A DNA stretch of 64,000 nucleotides, from assembly GCA_023150555.1 (NCBI GenBank), contig JAKLKQ010000011.1, forward strand, positions 1-64,000, given 5' to 3'. Both the position numbers and the translations under genes were made by a program. The notes below the pieces were generated by a model that did not search any database, was not told the origin of the DNA, and worked only from the letters and a program-made list of their open reading frames with translations. Below, one piece after another: positions 25,132-33,931 of the stretch (position 1 is the stretch's first letter; the number at the start of each line of letters is the position of its first letter). This stretch comes from Planctomycetota bacterium. Lineage in GTDB: Bacteria > Planctomycetota > SZUA-567 > H5-PLA8.

Positions 25132-26148
25132 ATGCTGCTGATCGGGATCGACGAGGCCGGCTACGGGCCCCTGCTGGGCCCGCTCTGCCACGGCGCCAGC
25201 GTCCTTCGAGTGCCGGACGCTCCATCGAACGGCCCGCCGCACGACCTCTGGCCGCAGCTCGCGCCGGCCGTCTCGCGCTGCCCCGCCCCGAAGGAGTTCC
25301 CGCACGCCGTCGAGGTCGACGACAGCAAGCGCCTCTACGCCGGCCCGCGCAAGCTCGAACGCCTGAGCCGCTCCGTCGCCGCCTTCCTTGCCTGCCGCAA
25401 AGAGAGCGCCTCCTTATATAGAGGAGGCGCCGCCGCCCATGCACTTGTGGCCTTATTGCCCGTAGGCGACCTCGAACGCCTCGCCGCCGACCCTTGGGGA
25501 TGCGAGGCCGCAAACGGAGCCCCTCGCGGCGCGGCAGCCGAGAGCGAGACCGCGCTGCCGGACGTCGAAGCCGCCGTGCGGGACGGCCTGCTCGAACGCC
25601 TGGCGGCGCAACAGAACGGCCTCCTTTATTACGGCGCGCGCAGTATGAGCGCCCGGGACTACAACGCGCGCGTCGCGGCGCTGGGCAGCAAGGCCGCGGT
25701 GGCGTGGGAGCGCGTCGCCGAGTTGCTCCGCGCGGGCGTCGAACGTGCGCTCGAGCGCGAACCCGTCGTCGCCGTCGTCGACCGCCAGGGCGGGCGCAAG
25801 GCCTACGCGGCGCTGCTGGGCGAATGCTTCGGCGGGGCGTTCGTCTGGACGCTCGAGGAGAAGAAGGAATCTTCGTCGTACAAACTGGACCTCGACGGCC
25901 GCGACGTGCGCGTGGTCTTCCGCGAGCAGGCCGACGGCTGGTCGCTGCCCGTCGCGCTGGCCAGCATGGCGGCGAAGCTGGCGCGCGAGGCCGCCATGGC
26001 GCGCTTCAACGCGTACTTCCAGGGGCACGACGAAAAGCTGGAGCCCACCGCCGGCTACTACACCGACGCGCAGCGCTTCCTGAAGCAGACGATGAAGTTA
26101 CGCAAAGCGTTATCCATCGACGACGCGCATCTGGTGCGCGCGAGGTAA
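25132..26148 (+). CDS. Ribonuclease HII-like protein, enlarged
   Basis: The protein opens with GIDEAGYGPLLGPL, the RNase HII D-E-A-G motif, followed by DDSKRL (family D-S-K-x-L), VVDRQGGRKAY (third acidic site) and ASMAAKLARE (family aSI-x-AK-x-xR). RNase HII removes ribonucleotides from DNA and RNA from hybrids. At 338 residues it is much longer than the usual 200; an insertion of about 100 residues after residue 75 (Ala-rich, possibly a lid) accounts for it. The gene is flanked by oppositely oriented CACAGAG arrays. Confidence 0.75.
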   Translation: MLLIGIDEAGYGPLLGPLCHGASVLRVPDAPSNGPPHDLWPQLAPAVSRCPAPKEFPHAVEVDDSKRLYAGPRKLERLSRSVAAFLACRKESASLYRGGAAAHALVALLPVGDLERLAADPWGCEAANGAPRGAAAESETALPDVEAAVRDGLLERLAAQQNGLLYYGARSMSARDYNARVAALGSKAAVAWERVAELLRAGVERALEREPVVAVVDRQGGRKAYAALLGECFGGAFVWTLEEKKESSSYKLDLDGRDVRVVFREQADGWSLPVALASMAAKLAREAAMARFNAYFQGHDEKLEPTAGYYTDAQRFLKQTMKLRKALSIDDAHLVRAR

Positions 26149-26163
26149 CGCGAAGGCGCAATT

Positions 26164-26192
26164 TCACCACAGAGATCACAAAGGGCACAGAG
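26164..26192 (+). repeat. 9-bp tandem repeat, CACAGAG type (second copy)
   Basis: CACAGAG at 26168 and 26186 with CACAAAG at 26177 gives a 9-base period, again starting TTTCACCACAGAG. It is oriented opposite to the array at 25066-25103, so the two bracket the RNase HII-like gene as inverted copies. Confidence 0.65.
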
Positions 26193-26367
26193 AAAGGAAG
26201 AAGCTCTCTATCGGTTGGCCCGGACGCCACCGCGTCCGGGTCGCGGCACGAAGTGACGCGACAAGAAGCCGCCTGGAGGTGCGCAGCCTAGTCTTGTACT
26301 CGCGCAGTAGAGCGCGAAGGTTCACTCTCTTGATTTCTTCCAGCAGTGAGGTATCGACAGGTACCAT

Positions 26368-27204
26368 ATGAATTCGCAATTGATACGCCGTTACCATTCA
26401 GCCCTGCGAAGTCGGCGGCGATGGATGGGTTTCCTGCGCTTCTTCTCTCTGACTGATCCGCGATTCGGAGCACGTTGGCACCAATACCATTGTTTGCCGC
26501 CAGCTACCGATGAGTATGTTTCGAGCTTCGAGGCGCACTGGGGCATTACCTTGCCGGACGAATACCGCACTGCGATCACCCAGATCGGTGATGGATTCGG
26601 CGGCCCTTTTTACGGTGTTTCGCCGCTTGAGGACTGGTGCCAGCCGACGGCGGCTGAGGACTTTCCACCCGATTTTTTGCAGAGATCCTTCGATCCATCC
26701 GCGGCGCGCATCGGCGGCCTTGCGCCAGGTGCCATTCGCTTTTGCAACGCGGGCTGCGAGCACTACTACCTGATGGTCGTGTCTGGTCCGCTTCGAGGCA
26801 CCCTTTGGCACGACATCGACGTCGACGTCGAAGAGAAGGGAGTGTTGGGGCTTTGGTATTCCGACAATCAGCCCGTCTCGCTTGCCGATTGGCTGAATGG
26901 TTGGCTGGAAAATCTTTCCTTAGAAGGTTTCCACTCCAGCTATTTTCTTGACCCACTTTGGACAAAATGTGCTTTCCAAAATCATGCTATTGCCAAACTT
27001 TTCAACGCGACAGACAGGCCGATTACCACCATCACCGTGGACCAACTGCCTTGCCCGTACTGCTTCCGGCTGCTCCGGGAGCACCGCGTTAGGAGAGTCA
27101 TCGTCACCTCATTGCCGGGCAAGGACTACGGCAATCCGAAGTCCGCCGCGATTCTAGGCACTCAAGGCAAGGTTGATGTGGAGCCCAGAGAAGCGTATCC
27201 GTGA
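26368..27204 (+). CDS. SUKH/SMI1-KNR4-like protein
   Basis: A 278-residue protein whose residues 50-175 fit the SMI1/KNR4 (SUKH) pattern: EAHWGITLPDEYRTAITQIGDGFGGPFYGVSPLE near the start of the domain and later IRFCNAGCEHYYLMVV and GTLWHDIDVD. SUKH proteins are often immunity proteins for contact-dependent or polymorphic toxins, but many are stand-alone. The C-terminus carries a CPYC pair. No toxin gene is adjacent. The start at 26368 is uncertain, and M20 is an alternative. Confidence 0.75.
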   Translation: MNSQLIRRYHSALRSRRRWMGFLRFFSLTDPRFGARWHQYHCLPPATDEYVSSFEAHWGITLPDEYRTAITQIGDGFGGPFYGVSPLEDWCQPTAAEDFPPDFLQRSFDPSAARIGGLAPGAIRFCNAGCEHYYLMVVSGPLRGTLWHDIDVDVEEKGVLGLWYSDNQPVSLADWLNGWLENLSLEGFHSSYFLDPLWTKCAFQNHAIAKLFNATDRPITTITVDQLPCPYCFRLLREHRVRRVIVTSLPGKDYGNPKSAAILGTQGKVDVEPREAYP

Positions 27205-27534
27205 CACGGAAGGAACTACCCTTGGGTGGCCGAACGCCACAAGAGGCACGCTCCTTAGACTTACACAGAGCGGTAGACGATCTATCGGAATGATTCCACC
27301 GCGCCGCACAACCCGCGGCGCGTCAAAGCACCTCTCAACCTTTCCTGTTCCATGAAGAGGCCTTGGTCCTGTGGCGCGAGACTCCGTGCCCGCGCTCAGC
27401 CGCATTTCGGGGCTCGATGCTTAAGCCCGTGCCTGGCGCGTCCAATCCTCAATCCAAAACCCGAAATCGCTTGACGCCCACCCCACACGTCCTTCGTTCC
27501 TTCAAAGAGTCGGGAAGGCGTGAGAGTCGGACCG

Positions 27535-27980
27535 GCTCAGATCTCCATGCCATTTGTCCGTGGTGTTACATCTGGAGCGCCGCGGCGACTTTTCCTTTCG
27601 CCGTTTTTCAGTTTTTTTGGTTCTTGCCGTTTGCTGTTTGCCGTTCCTCACCCCTCCCCCTGGAAATACGCAAAGCGTATTGTGCACCTCGCGCAACGTA
27701 ACACATCCACCTTGTGCAACGTAACACCCGTCGTTCCCATAAACCCTATTTGCACGCCGCGCAGCACCTCGCGCAAAATCGTCATAACCCCAATGATTTC
27801 GATGAATGAAAAACGCTGCGCCTTGTTTGAATTGAGGAAAGATCGATACAAATCGCCATGTGCACTCCAGCACGTCGAGCAGCACATGGTGAGTAGCGAG
27901 ATCTCGCGATTTCGAAGCGTTCAACTCGCGAAATTTCGCCACTACAGAATATTCTGTACTAACGAAATTTCGCGAGTTTT
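27535..27980 (-). repeat. Dispersed intergenic repeat, copy B (longest)
   Basis: Read leftward, this copy has the same block order as copy C: the palindromic CGCGAAATTTCG block, a 35-base block at 27834-27868 identical to 42171-42205, an AATCATTGG block, and the A-rich block around 27609-27628. Blocks are conserved and the intervals diverge, as expected for a non-coding mobile repeat or a structured RNA. Confidence 0.7.
27923..27978. repeat. Nested palindrome (potential cruciform)
   Basis: Outer 16-base arms at 27923-27938 and 27963-27978 are perfect inverted copies (AACTCGCGAAATTTCG). Between them lies a perfect 16-base palindrome, TACAGAATATTCTGTA, at 27943-27958. The AT-rich centre would extrude easily. 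Confidence 0.8.
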
Positions 27981-28089
27981 CATAGACAAGTTTACGCGCG
28001 TAGTGCAATCCTCGCGCTCGATTCCGGAACAATTCTAATCGGATTTTCAGAAAATTTGCACGCACGATGTGGCAAAGTCCGGCGCCGGA

Positions 28090-29187
28090 TCACTCGAAAA
28101 GGCACGCGTCGCCGTAGCTGAAGAAGCGGTAGCCCTGCTGCTTGGCGTGCTCGTAGGCCTCCAGAACGAACGCCAGGCCGTCCTCGCGGCCCGGCGCGGC
28201 GAAGGCCGCCACCAGCATCAGCAGGCTCGATTTGGGCAGGTGGAAATTGGTCAGGATCGCGTCGCAGACCTGGAAGTCGTGCGGGGGCTTGAGGTAAAGC
28301 GCGGTCTGCCCGCTCCCGGCGCGGAGTCTTTTCGCCGCGGGATCCCAGCACGCTTCGAGCGTCCGCGTCGCCGTGCTGCCGACGGCCACGACGCGCCGCC
28401 CTTCGGCCTTCGCGCGCGTGACGGCCTCTGCGGCGGCGGCGCTCACGACGTACGTCTCCGGATCCATGTAGTGGTCTTCGACGCGCGCGGCCTTTACCGT
28501 GCGGAACGTGCCGAGGCCCACGTGGAGCGTCACCGTCGCGCGCTGCACTTTCCTTTCTTCAAGCGCCGCAAGCAGTTGCGGCGTGAAGTGTAACCCCGCC
28601 GTCGGCGCGGCGACCGCACCCGGCGCCTGCGCGAAGACGGTCTGGTAGCGCGCGCGGTCTTCGGGCGTGGACGGGCCTTCGGGGCGCTGGATGTACGGCG
28701 GCAGCGGGACCTCGCCCTGCACTTCGCAGTACACGGCGAGTTCTTCCGGCGTGACGCTGAAGCCCAGGCGATCGCCAGCCTCGCCGAGGCGTTCCAGCAG
28801 CGTCGCCGTCACGCCGCCCTCGCCGCCCGCAAGTTCAAGCTTCTCGCCGAGTTGCAGCTTGCCGCCGCAGCGCGTCAACGCGCGGCGCACGGCCTTGCCG
28901 TCGTCGGTTGCGGTCTGTTCGTGGGGCTCGGGCGGCAGCAGGAAGATCTCGACTTTGCCCCCGGTGCCAGCGCGCACGGCGCGCAGCCGCGCGGGCACGA
29001 CCTTCGTGTTGTTGAAGACCAGAAGGTCGCCCGCACGCAGGAGTTGCGGGAGATCGCGGATGCTCTTGTCGCGCCACGAGCGGGCTCTGCGATCGAGCAC
29101 CAGCAGGCGCGAGGCGTCGCGCTGCGAGAGCGGATGCTGCGCGATGAACTGCGGCGGCAGGTCGTAGTCGAAGCGGTCCGTATCCAT
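28090..29187 (-). CDS. queA: S-adenosylmethionine:tRNA ribosyltransferase-isomerase
   Basis: QueA transfers and isomerises the ribosyl moiety of SAM onto 7-aminomethyl-7-deazaguanine in tRNA, making epoxyqueuosine. The family signatures are clear: FDYDLPPQFIAQHPL at the N-terminus, LLVFNNTKVVPARL near 52, PLPPYIQR near 155, AVAAPTAGLHFT near 190 and DAILTNFHLPKSSLLMLVAAFA near the C-terminus. The length of 365 residues is normal. Other queuosine genes are not in the window. Confidence 0.95.
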   Translation of the reverse strand: MDTDRFDYDLPPQFIAQHPLSQRDASRLLVLDRRARSWRDKSIRDLPQLLRAGDLLVFNNTKVVPARLRAVRAGTGGKVEIFLLPPEPHEQTATDDGKAVRRALTRCGGKLQLGEKLELAGGEGGVTATLLERLGEAGDRLGFSVTPEELAVYCEVQGEVPLPPYIQRPEGPSTPEDRARYQTVFAQAPGAVAAPTAGLHFTPQLLAALEERKVQRATVTLHVGLGTFRTVKAARVEDHYMDPETYVVSAAAAEAVTRAKAEGRRVVAVGSTATRTLEACWDPAAKRLRAGSGQTALYLKPPHDFQVCDAILTNFHLPKSSLLMLVAAFAAPGREDGLAFVLEAYEHAKQQGYRFFSYGDACLFE

Positions 29188-29220
29188 CCACTAAGTGTAG
29201 CAACGACGGGCCTTTGCAAC

Positions 29221-29256
29221 AAACAAACGGCGCGGACGGCTTTCGCCGCCCGCGCC
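29221..29256 (-). terminator. Rho-independent terminator of the ammonium transporter gene
   Basis: Read leftward, a 12-bp stem (GGCGCGGGCGGC / GCCGTCCGCGCC, one G-T pair) with a GAAA tetraloop is followed by GTTTGTTT. It lies 58 bases after the transporter stop and just upstream of queA. Confidence 0.85.
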
Positions 29257-29313
29257 GCAGGGGTGGAAGGCCGTTTTACGGGCCTTCGGGAAGGTGTGTC
29301 GCGCCTCCCCTGG

Positions 29314-30813
29314 CTAGTCGCCCAAGGCACCTTCGGCCGTGCGCGGAATCGCCGGCGCAGCCACCACGCCCGCGCCGATCGTCGCGGGGATGGGCTGCGT
29401 CGCGCCGGCGAAGTCGCCCGCGTACGCCTCGTTGCCGTGCTCGCTAAGGTCAAGCCCGCGCAGTTCTTCCTCGCGCGTGACGCGGATGCCGATGGTCTTC
29501 TTCAGCGCCCAGAAGAACGCCAGGCAGATGGGGAAGGTCCACAGGGCCACCGCCGCGACGCCCTTGCACTGCGCGATCAACAACTCCGCGCCGCCGCCAT
29601 TGAACAGCCCGGTCGCGCCCGAACCGTACGCCGGGTTGGCGAAGAGGCCCACCGCCAGCGTACCCCAGATGCCGTTGGCGCCGTGCACCGAGATCGCGCC
29701 CACCGGATCGTCGATGCGGAGCTTGTCGAAGAAGAGCACCGAGAGCACCACCAGCACGCCGCCGACCGCGCCGATCGCGACCGCGCCGGCGGGCGAGACG
29801 TTGAAGCAGCCCGCCGTGATGGCCACCAGGCCGGCCAGCGCGCCGTTGAGCGTCATGGAGATGTCGGGCTTCTTGGCGACGAACCAGATGGTGCACATCG
29901 CCGTGATCGCGCCGGCCGCTGCGGCCAGGTTCGTCGTCACCGCGACCGTCGCGAAGGCGCCCTTGGCCACGGCCACCGTGGAGCCGGGGTTGAAGCCGAA
30001 CCAGCCCAGCCACAGCACGAAGGTGCCGACCGCCGCCAGCGGCAGGCTGTGCCCCGGCGTCGGGTTGACGCTGCCGTCCTTGCGGAACTTGCCGATGCGC
30101 GCGCCCAGGATCAGGCAGCCCGCCAGGCTCGCCCAGCCGCCCACGCTGTGGACGACCGTGCTGCCCGCGAAGTCGATGAACTTGCCGTCGGCCCACTTGC
30201 CCAGCCAGGAACCGGCGCCGTTGCCCCAGATCCAGTGCCCGACAATGGGGTAGATCAGCGCCGTCATCACGACCGTCATCAGCAGGTAGGTGCTAAACTT
30301 CAGGCGCTCGGCCATCGCGCCGGCAATGATCGTCGCCGCCGCGCCCGCAAAAGCCGTCTGGAAGAACAGCGCCGCGTAGTCCGCGCCCGACGGCAGTACC
30401 TCGCCGCTGCCGATGAAGAACTTGGTGGTGCCCAGAAACCCGCCGGCGCTGTCGCCGAACATGATGCCGTAGCCGACCGCCCAGAAGACCAGCGAGCCGA
30501 TGCAGAAGTCCATCAGGCCCTTCATCCAGGTGTTGCCGACGTTCTTGCTGCGGATCAGGCCGCCTTCCAGCAGGCCGAAGCCGCACTGCATGAAGAAGAC
30601 CAGCGCGCCGGCGACGATGATCCACAGCACGTCGGTGTCGCTGCGCAGGTTCGTGATGGCCTCGTTGACCGATTCCACCGTCGGCGCCGCGGCCTCCTCG
30701 CCGGCCATCGCCGCGCTCGAGCCGCCCAGCAGGACCGCGGCCATTGCCAGGCCGCACAGCGTCAGAGCGGTACGGTGAAGCATCCCCCGCCCCCGTAAGA
30801 TTCGAACGAACAT
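29314..30813 (-). CDS. amt: Ammonium transporter (Amt family)
   Basis: A 499-residue inner-membrane channel for ammonium/ammonia. After a signal-like segment (about 12-37), an acidic linker leads to eleven predicted membrane segments. Family motifs include FFMQCGFGLLEGG near 71, the DFAGSTVVHSVGG pore segment and GTFVLWLGWFGFNPGS. The ATG at 30813 is preceded by AAGGAGG at 5 bases; a longer frame from 30966 lacks such a site. A sigma-54-like element lies about 140 bases upstream. The usual PII partner gene (glnK) is not adjacent. Confidence 0.93.
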   Translation of the reverse strand: MFVRILRGRGMLHRTALTLCGLAMAAVLLGGSSAAMAGEEAAAPTVESVNEAITNLRSDTDVLWIIVAGALVFFMQCGFGLLEGGLIRSKNVGNTWMKGLMDFCIGSLVFWAVGYGIMFGDSAGGFLGTTKFFIGSGEVLPSGADYAALFFQTAFAGAAATIIAGAMAERLKFSTYLLMTVVMTALIYPIVGHWIWGNGAGSWLGKWADGKFIDFAGSTVVHSVGGWASLAGCLILGARIGKFRKDGSVNPTPGHSLPLAAVGTFVLWLGWFGFNPGSTVAVAKGAFATVAVTTNLAAAAGAITAMCTIWFVAKKPDISMTLNGALAGLVAITAGCFNVSPAGAVAIGAVGGVLVVLSVLFFDKLRIDDPVGAISVHGANGIWGTLAVGLFANPAYGSGATGLFNGGGAELLIAQCKGVAAVALWTFPICLAFFWALKKTIGIRVTREEELRGLDLSEHGNEAYAGDFAGATQPIPATIGAGVVAAPAIPRTAEGALGD

Positions 30814-30949
30814 GAGCCCCTCCTTGTCTGTTCCCTTGAGCACCCCTGCCCAAGAATGGGTTGGAAAGAACAAGGCAAGGAGCCGGCCAATTCGACCGTT
30901 TTCCTCCCTGGCTTTAGCGGAATCTGCAACTTCATTGAATGAAACAAGT

Positions 30950-30965
30950 TGCAAAAGCAACGCCA
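30950..30965 (-). promoter_or_regulatory. Sigma-54-type promoter of the ammonium transporter
   Basis: Read leftward, TGGCGTTGCTTTTGCA matches the -24/-12 pattern: GG and GC are exactly 10 bases apart, within TGGC and TTGCA. It lies about 140 bases before the transporter ATG. Amt genes are commonly sigma-54 dependent, which supports the call. Confidence 0.6.
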
Positions 30966-31063
30966 TTGGCTTTTCGGCGCGGTGCCGCGCAGAGGTGGAT
31001 CTGCTTTTTGACCACTGTGAACAATTTAGCCGTTACGCACAATGCGCATTCAATGCCGGGATC

Positions 31064-31900
31064 TCAGGTGCCCAGCCGGTCGAGCCCGCGCCGAAAGGCG
31101 CGCGGCGTGAGCCCGTAGCGGGTTCGGAAGGCGGTCGCGAAGTACTTCGCGTCTCGGAAGCCCACGCGCCGCGCGGCCTCACCCACCGAAAGCCGCGGAT
31201 CGGACGCAAGCAGCCGACGGCTCTCCTGCAGGCGCATCTCGATCAGGTACTGCAGCGGGGATACGTTCATCATGCGGCGAAAGAGTTCCGTGAAGTACAC
31301 CGCACTGAAGCCCGCGGCACCGGCCACCTCGGCGATCTTCATGGGCCGCGCGAGGTTTCGCTCGATGTAGGCCAGCGCCAGACTCAGCCGGCGGTCGTGC
31401 GCCCTTGGCGCCGCTTCCGGCCCGACGGCCATCGCGCAGAGCATGGCCAGCAGGTGCCCGCCGGCGGCCAGTTCCCAGTTGGAGCGCCCCGAGATACAGA
31501 GTTCGATGGCCGCATCAAAGTCGCGCTCGAAAGCCCGCCGCAGGTCCGGCCGAATCCACGCGGCGCGCGGAAGGCCCAGCGCGGCGTCCGGCGCACGCTT
31601 TCGTCCGGCGCGCACGGGCCACGTGAATCGGAGCCAGCGGCAGTGATAGGGCCCGTCCTGCGCGCGGCCCCAGCCTTCCGCCTGCTCGCCGGGCAAGAAG
31701 AGGTATGCGTGCCCGGGCCGAGAATCGACCGGCGCGCCGTCGACCCGCCACGTCACCACGCCGCTGGAGATGTAGTCGATCTCCAGGTGCTCTAGCGCAT
31801 GCTCCGGGTAGTGCCTGCCGGGGGCGTCCCTGGCGAAGCCCGCGCGCACGACCCGCGGCAGCGCAGTCGCATCGAGTTCGTATCGGACGAAGGGCGGCAT
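31064..31900 (-). CDS. AraC-family transcriptional regulator with cupin-like sensor domain
   Basis: A 278-residue protein with an N-terminal cupin-like beta domain (HALEHLEIDYISSGVVTWRVDG, GHAYLFLPGE) and two C-terminal helix-turn-helix motifs (MKIAEVAGAAGFSAVYFTEL and LSVGEAARRVGFRDAKYF) ending SPLQYLIEMRLQ... LTPRAFRR. Such regulators usually sense a sugar or related ligand. The ATG at 31900 has GAGGTG 5 bases upstream. It is divergent from the PhyH dioxygenase gene, which it probably controls. Confidence 0.88.
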   Translation of the reverse strand: MPPFVRYELDATALPRVVRAGFARDAPGRHYPEHALEHLEIDYISSGVVTWRVDGAPVDSRPGHAYLFLPGEQAEGWGRAQDGPYHCRWLRFTWPVRAGRKRAPDAALGLPRAAWIRPDLRRAFERDFDAAIELCISGRSNWELAAGGHLLAMLCAMAVGPEAAPRAHDRRLSLALAYIERNLARPMKIAEVAGAAGFSAVYFTELFRRMMNVSPLQYLIEMRLQESRRLLASDPRLSVGEAARRVGFRDAKYFATAFRTRYGLTPRAFRRGLDRLGT

Positions 31901-32048
31901 CGAGACACCTCGCGGGATTCGGGCCGGGGCGTTACCATCGGATTTTAAACCTTTTTGCCTGAATTGCATCCTGGCTTCGAACGCATTATCGGCGTAGATA
32001 GCGTGAGGTGCGTTTCGACAGGAACCAATCCCGGAGGGAGCCGCCGCC

Positions 32049-32864
32049 ATGCGCTTCAAGCTCACCGATCATCATGTACATGACTTTAATTTACAAGGGT
32101 TTACGGTGTTCCGAGGACTCCTGCCTCCGGCCCTGGTCCGAGACCTGAGGCGGGAGGCGGACAAGGCCCGGATCCTGGCGAGAAAGGTAAACGGCCCGCA
32201 GGCCCAGCGGCTCCAGCCCCTCAGCGCCTACGACATCGATTTACGACCTTTTCAGGACTACCGCGACCTGCCGGAATTGCGCGAGGCCCTCGCCGTGCTT
32301 TTCAACGGCCTGGACTGGTCCGTCCCCGCGCTGGAAGACCGGAAATTCAACCTTGGCATCCTGGTCGAACCCGGTGAGCAGCCTTGGTGCACGCCCTGGC
32401 ACCGCGACTGGCGCGACCACGTGCCCGCGTCCGTGCGTGGCTTCGTCGAGCAGAATCTCTTCGACCGCCGCCTGTTCCTGCAGGTCAACTGCGCGCTGTA
32501 CGCCGACGAGAGCCTCTGGGTCGTTCCCGGCAGCCACCTGCGCCTGGATCTGCCGAGCGAGATCGCGGCCTTCCCTACGCAGCCGCCGCAGAAGCCGGAA
32601 CTCGATGGCTTGGGCAACGAGGAACGCGAGGCGGCCTGCCTGGCGTACTGCAAGCGCATGCCCGGCGGCGTGCCGCTGCATCTGCAGGCCGGCGACTACG
32701 CCATCTACCGCGACGTGCTCTGGCACCTGGGCAACTACGTGCCCTACCGCCGGCGCGCCACCCTGCACGACCTCCTCGAGACTCCGGAGTACGCGGCTTT
32801 CCGCGATAAAGTCGAGGACCTCCGCCAGGCCACCCATCGGCCGGAGGCCGCGGTCGCGTCTTAA
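32049..32864 (+). CDS. Phytanoyl-CoA dioxygenase (PhyH) family protein
   Basis: A 271-residue Fe(II)/2-oxoglutarate-type oxygenase. The HxD half of the metal triad is in TPWHRDWRDH near residue 117, the distal His in LWHLGNYVPYRRR near 225, with a downstream Arg suited to bind 2-oxoglutarate; GSHLRLDLP marks the jelly-roll strand between. The family hydroxylates diverse small molecules. The gene diverges from an AraC regulator across about 150 bases, a common catabolic pairing in bacteria with many sugar oxidoreductases. Confidence 0.85.
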   Translation: MRFKLTDHHVHDFNLQGFTVFRGLLPPALVRDLRREADKARILARKVNGPQAQRLQPLSAYDIDLRPFQDYRDLPELREALAVLFNGLDWSVPALEDRKFNLGILVEPGEQPWCTPWHRDWRDHVPASVRGFVEQNLFDRRLFLQVNCALYADESLWVVPGSHLRLDLPSEIAAFPTQPPQKPELDGLGNEEREAACLAYCKRMPGGVPLHLQAGDYAIYRDVLWHLGNYVPYRRRATLHDLLETPEYAAFRDKVEDLRQATHRPEAAVAS

Positions 32865-32938
32865 GTTGACGGCCTGCGCGCGCCTAGGTCCGAATCACAA
32901 TCCAAGGCTGCGCGGCCGGGCCCTCTTTCAAGGGGCTG

Positions 32939-33874
32939 CTAGCCCACTGCGCATTGGAGTCCGTTCGCCAACTCGGCCAGCCCGCGCTCGATGGGCCATC
33001 GGGGAACAAATGCCAGAACCTTGGCGAGCGATGAGATATCCGCACAGGAATGTTCGATGTCGCCTGCGCGAGCAGGCAGGTAGCGGACGGGGACCGAATA
33101 TCCGAAGGTGCCGGCCAATCGGGCAAGCAGCCGGTTCAAATCGACTCGTGCGCCGGTTCCGACGTTGATGGTCCAGCTGCTCCCCGGTTCCAGGTGGAGC
33201 GCCACCGCGCGCGTGAATGCTTCGGCGACGTCCAGGACATGCACAAAGTCCCGGGTCTGCCTGCCGTCTCCGAACACGGTGATCGGGCTTCGCTTGCGCA
33301 TGGCCTCCATGAAGAGGGAGATGACCCCCGAGTAGGGAGAGTCCGAGCGCTGCAAGGGCCCGTAGACGTTGAAAAGCCGCAATGCAATGAATGAGAATCC
33401 GGACGCCTTCGCATACATCCGCCCATACGACTCGCTCAAGGCCTTCTGCAGGCCGTAGGGTGTCAGCGCCACGCCTTCGCTCGATTCGGGAATGGGCATC
33501 CGCGTCTGGCGGCCGTATACGGCGGCCGAACTTGCCAGAACCAGACGCCGGATCCCCCGCCGCCGGCACCACTCGACCGCCTGCAGAGTGGCCGTCAGGT
33601 TGCAGGCATGGGAGCCCAGCGGATCCTCCCAACCCGCGTGCGCGGAAGGCACCGCCGCCAGATGGACTACAGCGTCCAGATCCTTCGGCAGTTCCCGCCA
33701 ATCGCAATCCAGCACGTTCTTCTTCCATCTTCGGTAGCCCTGCCAGCCTTGAAACGAGACGCCCGTTGAATGCCTGTCGTCGTCGATGACCAGGACCCGG
33801 TGGCCTTCTTGAAGCAGGCGCTCCGTAACATGCGTGCCGATGAATCCGCCGCCGCCCGTGACGCAGATGTGCAT
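32939..33874 (-). CDS. NAD-dependent sugar epimerase/dehydratase
   Basis: An extended short-chain dehydrogenase of 311 residues with TGGGGFIGTHV at the N-terminus, DLDAVVHLAA near 66, an active-site YGLQK and downstream ALRLFNVYGP. It resembles UDP-glucose 4-epimerases and related NDP-sugar enzymes; the exact sugar is unknown. It is the last gene of a three-gene operon with an acyltransferase and a deacetylase-glycosyltransferase fusion, so a role in a surface or secondary glycan is likely. Confidence 0.88.
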   Translation of the reverse strand: MHICVTGGGGFIGTHVTERLLQEGHRVLVIDDDRHSTGVSFQGWQGYRRWKKNVLDCDWRELPKDLDAVVHLAAVPSAHAGWEDPLGSHACNLTATLQAVEWCRRRGIRRLVLASSAAVYGRQTRMPIPESSEGVALTPYGLQKALSESYGRMYAKASGFSFIALRLFNVYGPLQRSDSPYSGVISLFMEAMRKRSPITVFGDGRQTRDFVHVLDVAEAFTRAVALHLEPGSSWTINVGTGARVDLNRLLARLAGTFGYSVPVRYLPARAGDIEHSCADISSLAKVLAFVPRWPIERGLAELANGLQCAVG

Positions 33875-33931
33875 GGCTGTTTACCTCCTCATTGCGCTTG
33901 CCGATTCAGTTGGAGTGCGTTTTGGAATGGA

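Larger units (their letters stand above)
27205..28089. other. Long intergenic region holding repeat copy B
   Basis: No gene is supported in these 885 bases. A hairpin pairs 27301-27307 with 27315-27321. Bases 27535-27980 are a copy of the dispersed repeat family, and 27923-27978 a nested palindrome. Open frames here change between copies and look like repeat-derived translations. Confidence 0.55.

Noticed and set aside
25066..26192. Possible CRISPR array from the periodic CACAGAG units
   Set aside because: The period is 9 bases, there are no spacers of suitable length, and no cas genes are present.
27502..28065. A 187-codon leftward frame in repeat copy B
   Set aside because: It follows repeat blocks shared with non-coding copy C, and its ends are not conserved between copies.
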